Below are positions 44,137 through 52,399 of a stretch of 64,000 nt of DNA, piece after piece. Under the pieces are notes generated by a model. It was not told the DNA's origin. It ran no database searches and saw only the letters and a program-made list of their open reading frames with translations. Source of the DNA: Pseudomonas sp. PB120 (GTDB lineage: Bacteria; Pseudomonadota; Gammaproteobacteria; Pseudomonadales; Pseudomonadaceae); NCBI RefSeq assembly GCF_009761815.1, contig NZ_RWIN01000015.1, forward strand, positions 1 to 64,000, in the 5' to 3' direction. Within the stretch, counting starts at the first letter, position 1, and every line of letters begins with the position of its first letter. The translations under genes and the position numbers were made by a program.

Positions 44137-45846
44137 CTAACCGCTCTGGATTGAACTGGCCAAACCGACAATAAGCGGTCCCATCAAGGGCAATACGACA
44201 TTGGAAATTGCGTAGGTAATGGTGTAACCCAACAGCGGCGTGGAATTGCCGCAGGCGTTCTGGATGGCACTGAGCGCAGGCGTGCTGCATTGCTGCCCGG
44301 CAATGGCCCCCAACAACACCGGGGCGCTGAGCTTGAGGAGAAAATGGCCAGCCAACAGCGACACACAAGCGGGTATCAGCGCGATGGCCACCCCCAGCAT
44401 CGGCAACGTGAAGCCGTATTGTTTGATGAGGGCGATGGCCTGCGGGCCGGACGACAATCCCACCCCGGCAATGAAACCCGCCAACCCCAGGTCCTTGAGC
44501 AAGGCCAGTGCGTCGGCATTGACCGTATGCAGGTCCGCGCGTCGGGCGTGATACCAGCCCAGTACCAGCCCGACCACCAGCACGCCCCCGCCGGTGCCGG
44601 CTGAAAAAGGAATGCCGCCGATCTTGAGCGTAAAGCTGCCGAGCCAGGTGCCCAGCGCGATGCCGAGCCCGACGATGCCAATGTTGCTGGTCAGCTTGTC
44701 GGGGAGCGCTTTGCCGATGCTGCCGAGCATCGGGGCCGTCACTCGCCCTCCTCCATGGTTGGCATCGTAGATTTGCAGCACGTCGTGCAATTTCAATCGC
44801 GTCGCGGGCAGCGCCGCCAACAAGGAATCGCCTCGCCGTACGGCGGCCACATGCACGCCCGGCGGCAGGGTCAATGCTTGCAAAGGCTGGTTGGCCAGTT
44901 CCGGCGCTTGCAACACCACCTCGTACGTGTCCAGCGCAACCGTCAGTGTGCTGGTATCGGCAAGCTCAGAGCCCAGCGAGGCGCCCAGGTCAATAATTGA
45001 TCCTCGGTAGCCCACCATCAAAACCTGGTCACCACGGCGCAACTTGAGCGAAGGCGACACAGACAATGCGTGGCCGTTGCGTTGCACCCGAACCACGCTG
45101 GACTGCTGCCCCAGTCGTTCATGAATCTGCGCAACGGTATGGCCGGCGCCCGCCCTCACAACGTAAGCGCGACCCACAACCGCAGGCACCGCCGATACAC
45201 CGGCGCTTTCCACAGTGCCGCCCATTTGCAGCCAGAGTTTCTCGGCCTCCTCGCGTAAATTCACGCGCAGAAACAACGGAAACAATTGGCTGGTGACAAT
45301 CACAATGGTGATCAGGCCGCAGATATACGTAATGGAATACGCAGTGACCACATTGCCCTGCAATCGGGTAATTTCACTGGCCGGCAGCGGCAGGCGCGAG
45401 ATGGCATCGGTGGCCGTGCCGACCACGGCTGACTCGGTAGCGGCCCCGGCCATCATGCCGGCAGCGGTCCCAGGGTCCAGGTGCATGACGGCCGTTGCCA
45501 ATAACACCAAACCCAGCACAACCACGACTTCAATCAGGCAGAACACGCCCAACTGCATGCCCTTGGCATTGAGGTTGGCAAAAAACTGCGGGCCGCCGCT
45601 GTAGCCCAGGGCGAAGATGAACAGCATGAAGAACACGTTCTTGATGCCGGAGTCGACGGCAATACCCAGTTGGCCAATCACCAGCGCTGCGATCAGCGTG
45701 CCGCACACTCCGCCCAACTGGATCGGCCCCAGACGCACCTGCCCGATGGCATACCCGAACGCAAGGGCGAGGAAAATCGCCAGCCCTGGGACGTCTTGCA
45801 ACGCCTGGACAAAGAGATCGATCAGATCGACTACGACGCTTCCCAT
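44137..45846 (-). CDS. aspT: AspT-family aspartate:alanine exchanger (copy 2)
   Basis: The 569-residue protein has the same layout as the next gene: N-terminal membrane half (LAIFLALAFGYAIGQVRLGPIQLGGVCGTLI), two RCK_C-like domains and a C-terminal membrane half with AIAGQQCSTPALSAI. The two copies are homologous but clearly diverged, so this is not a recent duplication. It is the first gene of the aspT-aspT-aspD row. AAGGAA is upstream of the start. The two proteins may form a heteromer or handle different substrates. Confidence 0.9.
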   Translation of the reverse strand: MGSVVVDLIDLFVQALQDVPGLAIFLALAFGYAIGQVRLGPIQLGGVCGTLIAALVIGQLGIAVDSGIKNVFFMLFIFALGYSGGPQFFANLNAKGMQLGVFCLIEVVVVLGLVLLATAVMHLDPGTAAGMMAGAATESAVVGTATDAISRLPLPASEITRLQGNVVTAYSITYICGLITIVIVTSQLFPLFLRVNLREEAEKLWLQMGGTVESAGVSAVPAVVGRAYVVRAGAGHTVAQIHERLGQQSSVVRVQRNGHALSVSPSLKLRRGDQVLMVGYRGSIIDLGASLGSELADTSTLTVALDTYEVVLQAPELANQPLQALTLPPGVHVAAVRRGDSLLAALPATRLKLHDVLQIYDANHGGGRVTAPMLGSIGKALPDKLTSNIGIVGLGIALGTWLGSFTLKIGGIPFSAGTGGGVLVVGLVLGWYHARRADLHTVNADALALLKDLGLAGFIAGVGLSSGPQAIALIKQYGFTLPMLGVAIALIPACVSLLAGHFLLKLSAPVLLGAIAGQQCSTPALSAIQNACGNSTPLLGYTITYAISNVVLPLMGPLIVGLASSIQSG

Positions 45847-45995
45847 GACATCCGTTCCTTGGGAGACGAGTTGCGCTCGTCGTATGTGAAACCTGCCTGT
45901 TCAGGCGCTTCACAGGTGAGCGTTGAGGAATAGCAGATAAGCGCAGGACTGCAAGGTGAACGCCGAATATCACCGGTGAGGTCGATGGCTACTCA

Positions 45996-46934
45996 TCAAT
46001 GCGAAGAGACATACATCGAGGGAGTGGAAGGCGCAGGCAATGCATACGTCGCCTTCATCCAGTCGATCTCTGCGTTGGGTGTCCGCCCAAAGAACCGTTT
46101 GAATTCGCGGCTGAATTGCGAGGCGCTTTCGTAGCCGACGCTGAACGCGGCCATCGATGCGGTCATCGAGTTGCGCAGCATCAGCAGTCGCGCCTGGTGC
46201 AAGCGCGTCGATTTCAGGTATTGCATGGGCGACGAGTCCGTCACGCTGCGAAAGTGCAGGTGAAAACTGGGCACGCTCATCCCCGCTTCCTCAGCAAGGG
46301 ACACGACGCCCAGACGCTCCTGATAGCAATCGTGGATCTTGCGAATCGCCCGGTTCACTTTGCCGAAGTGCCCCTGTTGATTGAGCGCAGCGCGCATCGA
46401 ACCGCCCTGCTCGCCGGTCAGGATGCGGTAGTAAATCTCCCGTACCAGCGATGGTCCCAGTATGTGCGCATCGCCCGGACGGCTCATCGCTTCGAGCAAG
46501 CGCAGCGTCGATGCTTGCAGCAAATCGTCCATCGGCGAGGCATACATGCCCTTGGGCTCGGCATCATTTGGCCCGAACGCTTCATCGACTTGCAGCATCA
46601 ACTCGCTGGCCAGTTGCAGATCCAGGCGCAGGTAGACCGCGAGCATGGGCTCCTCCTCGCTGGCATCCGTCTCCATGGTGAACGGAACGGGGACGGACAC
46701 CACCAGGTAGTGCTGGGCGTCGTAGACATAAACATCTTCACCCAGATAGCCGCGCTTGCGCCCTTGGCACAGGATCACGATACCCGGCTCGTACAACACG
46801 GGCGTGCGGGTCAATGGCCGATTCGAGCGCAGGAAACGGATGTCTTCCAGCGCGCTGAGGTTGTAGCCCTCGACCGGTGCGAGCTTTTCCATCAAGCGCA
46901 CCATGTGTGAGGTGCATGAATCGGTATGAGCCAT
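45996..46934 (-). CDS. AraC-family transcriptional regulator
   Basis: The 312-residue protein has an AraC-type cupin/N-terminal domain (about 40-170, AraC_N class) and two helix-turn-helix motifs at the C-terminus (LGVVSLAEEAGMSVPSFHLHFR and MAAFSVGYESASQFSREFKRFFGRTP). It starts 19 bases after the SDR stop on the same strand, so they are likely cotranscribed and the regulator may control the SDR. GGAGG lies before the ATG. The inducer is unknown. Confidence 0.9.
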   Translation of the reverse strand: MAHTDSCTSHMVRLMEKLAPVEGYNLSALEDIRFLRSNRPLTRTPVLYEPGIVILCQGRKRGYLGEDVYVYDAQHYLVVSVPVPFTMETDASEEEPMLAVYLRLDLQLASELMLQVDEAFGPNDAEPKGMYASPMDDLLQASTLRLLEAMSRPGDAHILGPSLVREIYYRILTGEQGGSMRAALNQQGHFGKVNRAIRKIHDCYQERLGVVSLAEEAGMSVPSFHLHFRSVTDSSPMQYLKSTRLHQARLLMLRNSMTASMAAFSVGYESASQFSREFKRFFGRTPNAEIDWMKATYALPAPSTPSMYVSSH

Positions 46935-46953
46935 TGACGCCTCCCCGGAGCGC

Positions 46954-47787
46954 TTAACCATCGGTAGAACGGGTCAGCGTTTCCCATTGGTCAATTTCGC
47001 TGAGCGCACGACGCAGTTTGTCACGTACCACGCCCAACGCATCACTGCCCAGAAGCAAGTGCGCAGGTGGCGTCGGGCTGTCGATGACCTGCAACATGGC
47101 CTGCGCCGCTTTCTGTGGGTCGCCCAGTTGCTTGCCGCTCTTCTCTTCACGCGCCTTGCGCACCGGGTCGAAACCGGCGTCGTAGTCGGCAATGCTTCGG
47201 GGCGTGCGTCGCATCGAACGACCGGCCCAGTCAGTGCGAAACGAGCCCGGCGCCACGGCAGTCACGAAGACGTTGAAAGGCTGCAGTTCCTTGCTCAGCG
47301 TGTCGGAGATGCCTTCGAGGGCGAACTTGCTCCCGCAATAGTAAGCAATGCCCGGCATCGTGATGGTGCCGCCCATGGACGTGATATTGAGGATGTGACC
47401 GGCACGACGCTGGCGAAAATACGGCAGGAACGCCTTGATCATCGCGACCGCGCCGAACACATTGACGTCGAACTGCTGACGCATTTCCTCCAGCGGCGAC
47501 TCTTCAAGGATGCCCTCATGGCCGTAACCGGCGTTGTTGACCAGCACATCGACCGGGCCGTACGTGGCCTCGACAGCGGCCACTTCGCTGTCAATCCGGG
47601 CGAAGTCGGTGACATCCAGAATCACCCCATGCGCACGATCTACGGAGAGCGCCTGAAAGGCCTGTAATGCGGTTTCATTACGCACCGTTCCAATGACGCG
47701 GTGGCCCGATGCGAGCGCCTCTTGCGCCAGCGCTTTGCCGAAGCCGCTGCTCACGCCCGTAATCAATAGTGTTTTTCTGCTGTTCAT
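46954..47787 (-). CDS. short-chain dehydrogenase/reductase
   Basis: The 277-residue classical SDR has TGVSSGFGKALA (cofactor motif TGxxxGxG), VNNAGYG, catalytic Ser in ILNITSMGGTI and YCGSKFALEG (YxxxK). The C-terminus is longer than the shortest SDRs (about 30 extra residues, with a DAGFDPVRKAREEKSGKQ insertion), typical of the group that includes oxidoreductases linked to AraC regulators. It lies directly upstream of the AraC gene. Confidence 0.92.
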   Translation of the reverse strand: MNSRKTLLITGVSSGFGKALAQEALASGHRVIGTVRNETALQAFQALSVDRAHGVILDVTDFARIDSEVAAVEATYGPVDVLVNNAGYGHEGILEESPLEEMRQQFDVNVFGAVAMIKAFLPYFRQRRAGHILNITSMGGTITMPGIAYYCGSKFALEGISDTLSKELQPFNVFVTAVAPGSFRTDWAGRSMRRTPRSIADYDAGFDPVRKAREEKSGKQLGDPQKAAQAMLQVIDSPTPPAHLLLGSDALGVVRDKLRRALSEIDQWETLTRSTDG

Positions 47788-47878
47788 GGCGAAATCCAAT
47801 CAGTGAGGTCGAGGCGATGGTAGCTTTCGATAACTCGCTCACCTATGCCGGTTTATCTCAGAGCATTGCCTATTCCTA

Positions 47879-49040
47879 TCAGGCCGCCCCGCGTAAAGGC
47901 CGAAAGAACGCCCTGATTTCCTCAGCCAGGATCTGAGGTTGCTCCAACGCGGCGAAATGCCCACCACGGTCGACGTGCTCCCAACGCTGAACATCGAACA
48001 CCCGTGCCACCCAGCTACGAGGGGGCATCGGGATTTCCTTGGGAAACAGCGCGACACCAAGTGGCGGAACAACGCGCTCCCCTGGCGCGAACGCCAACGG
48101 GTTCTGTCGATTTTCCTTGTACAGACGCAAGCTTGCATGGACGCTGCCGCTGAACCAGTACAGCGCGATGTCGGTGAGAAGCGTATCGAGCGACAACACC
48201 TGTTCAAGGTCGCCGGGGTGATCGACCCACGCCTGGAATTTTTCGATCATCCAGGCTGCCAGCCCTAGCGGTGAGTCCGACAGTGCGAAAGCAAGCGTCT
48301 GAGGTTTCGTGCTCTGCAACGCCGCATACGCCCCTTCAGTCGCCGCAAAATGGCTGCTGCGATCGAGGAAACCCTGTTCTTCCTCGCTCACAACAGCCTG
48401 GCCATTGCCTACGGACGGCCGATAGCTGCCGGGGATGTAATTAACGTGCGCGCCAATGAGTTGGGGGCCGTGATCCCGAGCAAGCCACATCGAAACACCT
48501 GCGCCTATATCGCCACCCTGGGCGCCGAAACGTTCGTACCCAAGCTGCCCCATGAGCCCTTTCCAAAGGCCGGCAATCTGTCTTGAACTGACGCCGGCCC
48601 GGTTCGGTGCCGGTGAGCAACCGTAGCCCGGTAACGACGGCACCACGACATCAAAAGCATCGGCGGCGTCACTACCGTGAGCCGCTGGGTCAGTGAGCAG
48701 CGGCAGCAACCGTTCCATTTCCAGGAAGGAACCCGGCCAGCCATGCGTGATCACCAGAGGAATCGGTTTGTCCCCCCTTCCCGCGCTGGTGCAGGAAATG
48801 AATGGCCTGGCCGTCGACCTCCGTCATGAACTGCGGCAATTGGTTGATCCGCCGTTCCTGGCTACGCCAATCAAACTCGTTGCACCAATAGTCGAGGCAA
48901 CGCCTCAGGAAAACAGATTGAGTGCCGTCTTCCCAGCTGTCCGGACTGAGTGCATCAGCAAAATTGGCATGACGAAGCCGCTGGCGAAGGTCGCTTAGCT
49001 GCGCGTCAGTGACAGCCAGCGTAAAGGGGCGGATGGGCAT
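47879..49040 (-). pseudogene. epoxide hydrolase with a single-base frameshift
   Basis: Two consecutive frames carry one protein. The N-terminal epoxide-hydrolase domain (MPIRPFTLAVTDAQLSDL..., from 49040) runs to FLHQRGKG. The catalytic part (VITHGWPGSFLEMERLLPLL, nucleophile Asp in GAQGGDIGAG, acid/base region EHVDRGGHFAALE) continues in another frame to 47879. The break is at a run of six C on the plus strand (48772-48777). Dropping one base gives a continuous juvenile-hormone/EphA-type epoxide hydrolase of about 386 residues. Either the gene is broken or the run is a sequencing error. The rest of the domain looks intact. Confidence 0.8.
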
Positions 49041-49378
49041 GACGGTTCCCAATCAATGTAAAAAACCAGAGTACGGGGCTGATGCAAGTAAGCAAAGAGA
49101 TACAACAAACGACGCGTACCGTGTGGCGAGGGAGCTTGCTTCCGCCGGGTGCGTAGCGGCTCAAAAAGAGGGGACTGCTGCGCAGTCCAGCGGGAGCAAG
49201 CTCCCTCGCCACAATCCAGATGTCACGCTTAACCAACTGGCATTTTCGTACCGAACGTCGACAATACTTTTCAGGCGCCAAAAAAACCCAGTAGCGCGGC
49301 ATATCGCACTTGGTTTACTTTGCCGCCTGTAACGCCGAAGTTAAGCCATTTATCACAGTAATTCCAAGGTAGTTTTGG
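49041..49378. other. 338-base intergenic stretch with a REP pair
   Basis: This separates the epoxide hydrolase pseudogene and the acyltransferase gene, which are transcribed away from each other. The only feature I can support is the paired REP element at 49122-49213. No further open frame with coding-like composition is visible. Confidence 0.5.
49122..49213. repeat. paired REP element (REPIN-like)
   Basis: TGTGGCGAGGGAGCTTGCTT (49122 on) and its inverted counterpart ending CAAGCTCCCTCGCCACA (to 49213) flank about 45 bases that include a smaller CTGCGCAG hairpin. This is the second common REP class of fluorescent pseudomonads. Confidence 0.85.
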
Positions 49379-51451
49379 GTGTTAGAAAATACGGAAGTTT
49401 CAGCAGTTGCTGACAGAATTAAATCCAATAACAAGCAGATTCCCGCAGCCGCAAACACCTCCCTGGCCTATCGATCCGACATCGATGGCTTGCGGGGTAT
49501 CGCCGTCCTGCTGGTGTTGATCTTCCATGGCGGGTTGTCGCTGTTTCCCTCCGGATTCATCGGCGTCGATATCTTTTTCGTGATCTCCGGGTACCTGACC
49601 ACCTCGATCATTCTGAAATCCATCGAGCGTGGCTCGTTCAGTTTTGCGGGGTTTTACGCGCGTCGCATCTGGCGCCTGCAGCCCGCGATGATTGCCCTGA
49701 TGTGGGTGACCCTGGCGTTGGCGGCGTTTTTCTACCTGCCGAACGACTTCATCCAATTCCTGAAAAGCGAGCGATACACCTCGCTGCTCATCTCAAACCA
49801 GTATTTCGAGCGCACCACCACCGCGTATGCCGCTGACGATACGTCGAGCCTGCTGTTGCTGCACACCTGGTCGTTGGCCATTGAATGGCAGTGGTACCTG
49901 GTGTTGCCACTGGGTGTTTGGCTGTTGCGTCGTTACTGCACGGAAAGTGTATTCAAAGCCGTCGTACTGGGCCTGACCATCGGCGCGGCCGCCTTGTCGC
50001 TCTACCTGTCGAGCAAGTTCCCGGACAAGAGTTACTACTTCTTCACCTCCAGAATTTTCGAACTGTTGATTGGGTCCTGCGCGGTGGTGTTCAACGCCGA
50101 CAAGGTCAAGCTCAATTCAACCTGGACGAACATCCTGGGAGCGGTGTCCGTGTTTGCGCTGTTTTACTGCGCCACCCGTGAAAACATTCTCATGGGGTTC
50201 CCGGATTACCACGCGGTGGTTGTTTGCCTGGCCACCGCGCTGCTGCTCTGGCGCAGCGGTTCTGAAAGGAGCATCACCGCCAGGGTGTTGTCTTTCCCGC
50301 CACTGGTGACTGTCGGCACCCTCTCCTATTCGCTCTACATCTGGCACTGGCCGGTCCTGGCGACGGCCAGCTACCTGGGCTTCAAACACAGCACAGAGCT
50401 GACCGTTGCCTATTGGGTGTCGACCTTTGTGTTGGCCGCGCTTTCCTACGTCACGATCGAGCGTAAATTCCGCAAGCCGAAGTGGGGGTTCCCAATGACC
50501 CTTGCGGTGCTGATGGTGCTGCCGGCGATCGCCCTTTCCGCGCTGTATTCCGTGAGCGTTGCCAAGGGTGGATGGCCCCAGCGTTTCGGCGCAGATATGT
50601 CGCAGGTGTTCGACAGGCTCAAGGCAACGACGCCTCCCACCCGTGAGGACTGCCTGGGGGGAGCCAGCGATGGCTCCGATAAGCGTTGTATTTTCGGGGC
50701 GCCTGATGCGCAGGTTGGGGCCTTCCTCATGGGGGATTCGTTCTCCAATCAGTACTGGGGCTTTGTCGACACCTTGGCGAAAGACGCCAACCTGTCAGTG
50801 CTCGCGCAAAGTGAATCGGCCTGCCTGGCACTGCCTGGCATTTACTTGTACGACTGGAGCAAAACCAAAGGCACCGTTTATAAAAAATGCCACGACAAAG
50901 TCGCGAACTACTACGAGCTCATCAAAAACAACCACTACCGGTACGTGCTGATTGGGCAGATCTGGGACAGCTACGCCGACGCTGAAATCGTGACGAGCCT
51001 GGATGACCCGCGCAGTGTTGAACTGTCTCACCAGCGTTTTGAGGTCGCGATTCGGGAAGCGCTGGACATCATCAAGGCCTCAGGCGCCGCACCGATTTTC
51101 ATCAAGGCCATGTATGGGATGCCAGCGGGGGTCAATGAGTGCTTGTTGCAACGTTATGTCTTGCGAGGGCAGTTGGGCAGTCTCGAACGGAGCGAGTCTT
51201 GTCAGCGAGTGCCCAGGGTTGATTCAGAAAACCCATGGATGAATTCGGTGTTTGCTCAGCTTCAGGTTGAATACCCGAATCTGCTGCTGATCGATCCCAA
51301 GGATCTTCAGTGCGACAGCGATACGTGTGCGACCACGGCGAATGGAATTCCGCTTTATCGCGACATCGGCCACATGACCGACTACGCCGCGTACACGTTC
51401 GGCGAGACCTATCTGCAAAGGTTCGGCAACCCGCTGAAAGTCTCCCGATAA
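49379..51451 (+). CDS. OafA-type O-acyltransferase with C-terminal SGNH domain
   Basis: The 690-residue protein has about ten to eleven membrane segments with the acyltransferase-3 motifs (YRSDIDGLRGIAVLLVLIFHG, FIGVDIFFVISGYL, FYARRIWRLQPA). An extracytoplasmic SGNH-like domain follows (about 440-690; GDSFSNQYWG is the GDS motif and DIGHMTDYAAY the catalytic Asp-His). These enzymes O-acetylate lipopolysaccharide or other glycans. The predicted start is a GTG at 49379 with AAGG ten bases upstream; no ATG exists before the first conserved block. There are no other glycan genes nearby. Confidence 0.86.
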   Translation: MLENTEVSAVADRIKSNNKQIPAAANTSLAYRSDIDGLRGIAVLLVLIFHGGLSLFPSGFIGVDIFFVISGYLTTSIILKSIERGSFSFAGFYARRIWRLQPAMIALMWVTLALAAFFYLPNDFIQFLKSERYTSLLISNQYFERTTTAYAADDTSSLLLLHTWSLAIEWQWYLVLPLGVWLLRRYCTESVFKAVVLGLTIGAAALSLYLSSKFPDKSYYFFTSRIFELLIGSCAVVFNADKVKLNSTWTNILGAVSVFALFYCATRENILMGFPDYHAVVVCLATALLLWRSGSERSITARVLSFPPLVTVGTLSYSLYIWHWPVLATASYLGFKHSTELTVAYWVSTFVLAALSYVTIERKFRKPKWGFPMTLAVLMVLPAIALSALYSVSVAKGGWPQRFGADMSQVFDRLKATTPPTREDCLGGASDGSDKRCIFGAPDAQVGAFLMGDSFSNQYWGFVDTLAKDANLSVLAQSESACLALPGIYLYDWSKTKGTVYKKCHDKVANYYELIKNNHYRYVLIGQIWDSYADAEIVTSLDDPRSVELSHQRFEVAIREALDIIKASGAAPIFIKAMYGMPAGVNECLLQRYVLRGQLGSLERSESCQRVPRVDSENPWMNSVFAQLQVEYPNLLLIDPKDLQCDSDTCATTANGIPLYRDIGHMTDYAAYTFGETYLQRFGNPLKVSR

Positions 51452-51456
51452 GCATC

Positions 51457-51486
51457 AAAAGCCCGCCTCCCATTCCGGAAGCGGGC
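51457..51486 (-). terminator. terminator of cysQ
   Basis: On the minus strand GCCCGC pairs with GCGGGC around a 14-base loop and is followed by TTTTG. It lies 24 bases past the cysQ stop, in the gap between the two convergent genes. The stem is short (6 bp) but GC-only. Confidence 0.65.
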
Positions 51487-51509
51487 CTCCTGCGCTAAAC
51501 CAGTGAGGT

Positions 51510-52274
51510 CTACAACCCGCACGCGTAGAAATGCGGGTTATCCAGACCGGCCTTGCCATAGCCCAGCGCATCGCCGGCCAACGTAAAAATCTGCCCGCCC
51601 GCGGCGGCCAGCACCGCATGGCCCGCGGCGATATCCCATTCCATGGTCCGCCCCAGGCGCGGATAAATGTCCGCTTCGCCCGCCGCCACCAGGCAGATCT
51701 TCAGCGATGAACCCGCGCTTTTCAGTGAGCGCACCTTGCGCCCGTCGAGAAACTTGTCCAGCGCGTCGGCATCACCATGGGAGCGGCTGGCAACCACATC
51801 CAGCCCTTCTTCCGATACCGTCCGGCATTGAATGGCCCGACGCTTTCCGGCCTGTTCGATAAAGGCACCGCAACCGCGCGCACCGGCAAACAGCCGCTCC
51901 AGCGCCGGCGCCAACACCACCCCCAGCACCGGCTCGCCGTTTTCGATCAGGGCGATGTTGACGGTGAACTCGCCGTTGCGATTGATGAACTCCTTGGTCC
52001 CGTCCAGCGGGTCCACCAGCCAGAAGCGCTGGCCCACTTCCGGTACCTGACCGGCAGCGGCAGCCTCTTCAGAAATCACCGGGACCTGCGGCGTGAGTGT
52101 CGCCAAGGCCTGCAGAATCAAAGTTTCGGCACGCTCGTCAGCCTCGGTCACCGGCGAGGTGTCGACCTTGCCGCGCACCTCGAAATCCGTGCCGTACACC
52201 TCCAGCACCAGTTCGCCCGCTGCGCGAGCAATGCCGATGACGTCTTCCAGCAGAACAGTCATTGACGCGTTCAT
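51510..52274 (-). CDS. cysQ: 3'(2'),5'-bisphosphate nucleotidase CysQ
   Basis: The 254-residue protein is of the inositol monophosphatase superfamily, with the metal-binding pattern EE ([10 protein letters not shown]), [10 protein letters not shown] and [15 protein letters not shown]. CysQ hydrolyses PAP, the inhibitory by-product of PAPS use, to AMP and phosphate. AGGAG before the ATG fixes the start. It is transcribed away from the cysD gene region, sharing a 125-base promoter zone that has a palindrome at 52299-52313. The position beside a sulfotransferase and PAPS-synthesis genes supports a PAP-recycling role. Confidence 0.95.
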   Translation of the reverse strand: MNASMTVLLEDVIGIARAAGELVLEVYGTDFEVRGKVDTSPVTEADERAETLILQALATLTPQVPVISEEAAAAGQVPEVGQRFWLVDPLDGTKEFINRNGEFTVNIALIENGEPVLGVVLAPALERLFAGARGCGAFIEQAGKRRAIQCRTVSEEGLDVVASRSHGDADALDKFLDGRKVRSLKSAGSSLKICLVAAGEADIYPRLGRTMEWDIAAGHAVLAAAGGQIFTLAGDALGYGKAGLDNPHFYACGL

Positions 52275-52298
52275 GGGGTTTCTCCTGTTTTTGTTCTT

Positions 52299-52313
52299 CG
52301 TATGGTCCATACG
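52299..52313. promoter_or_regulatory. 15-base palindrome, candidate operator of the sulfation locus
   Basis: CGTATGG-T-CCATACG is a 7-1-7 perfect inverted repeat in the shared promoter region of cysQ and the transposase-like/cysD gene. A second palindrome, CCGGATCCGG, lies at 52330-52339. The cysQ start is 25 bases away and the plus-strand GTG start 87 bases away. Confidence 0.6.
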
Positions 52314-52399
52314 GCCTATGCGCCGTTTTCCGGATCCGGGAACAGTACAGACATCCACAACTTCGCCACTCAGCAAATGGATGTTTAACAGGAGTTCCT

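Noticed and set aside
42415..45846. The tandem AspT genes considered as one recent duplication.
   Set aside because: The proteins are strongly diverged along their whole length, so the duplication is old.
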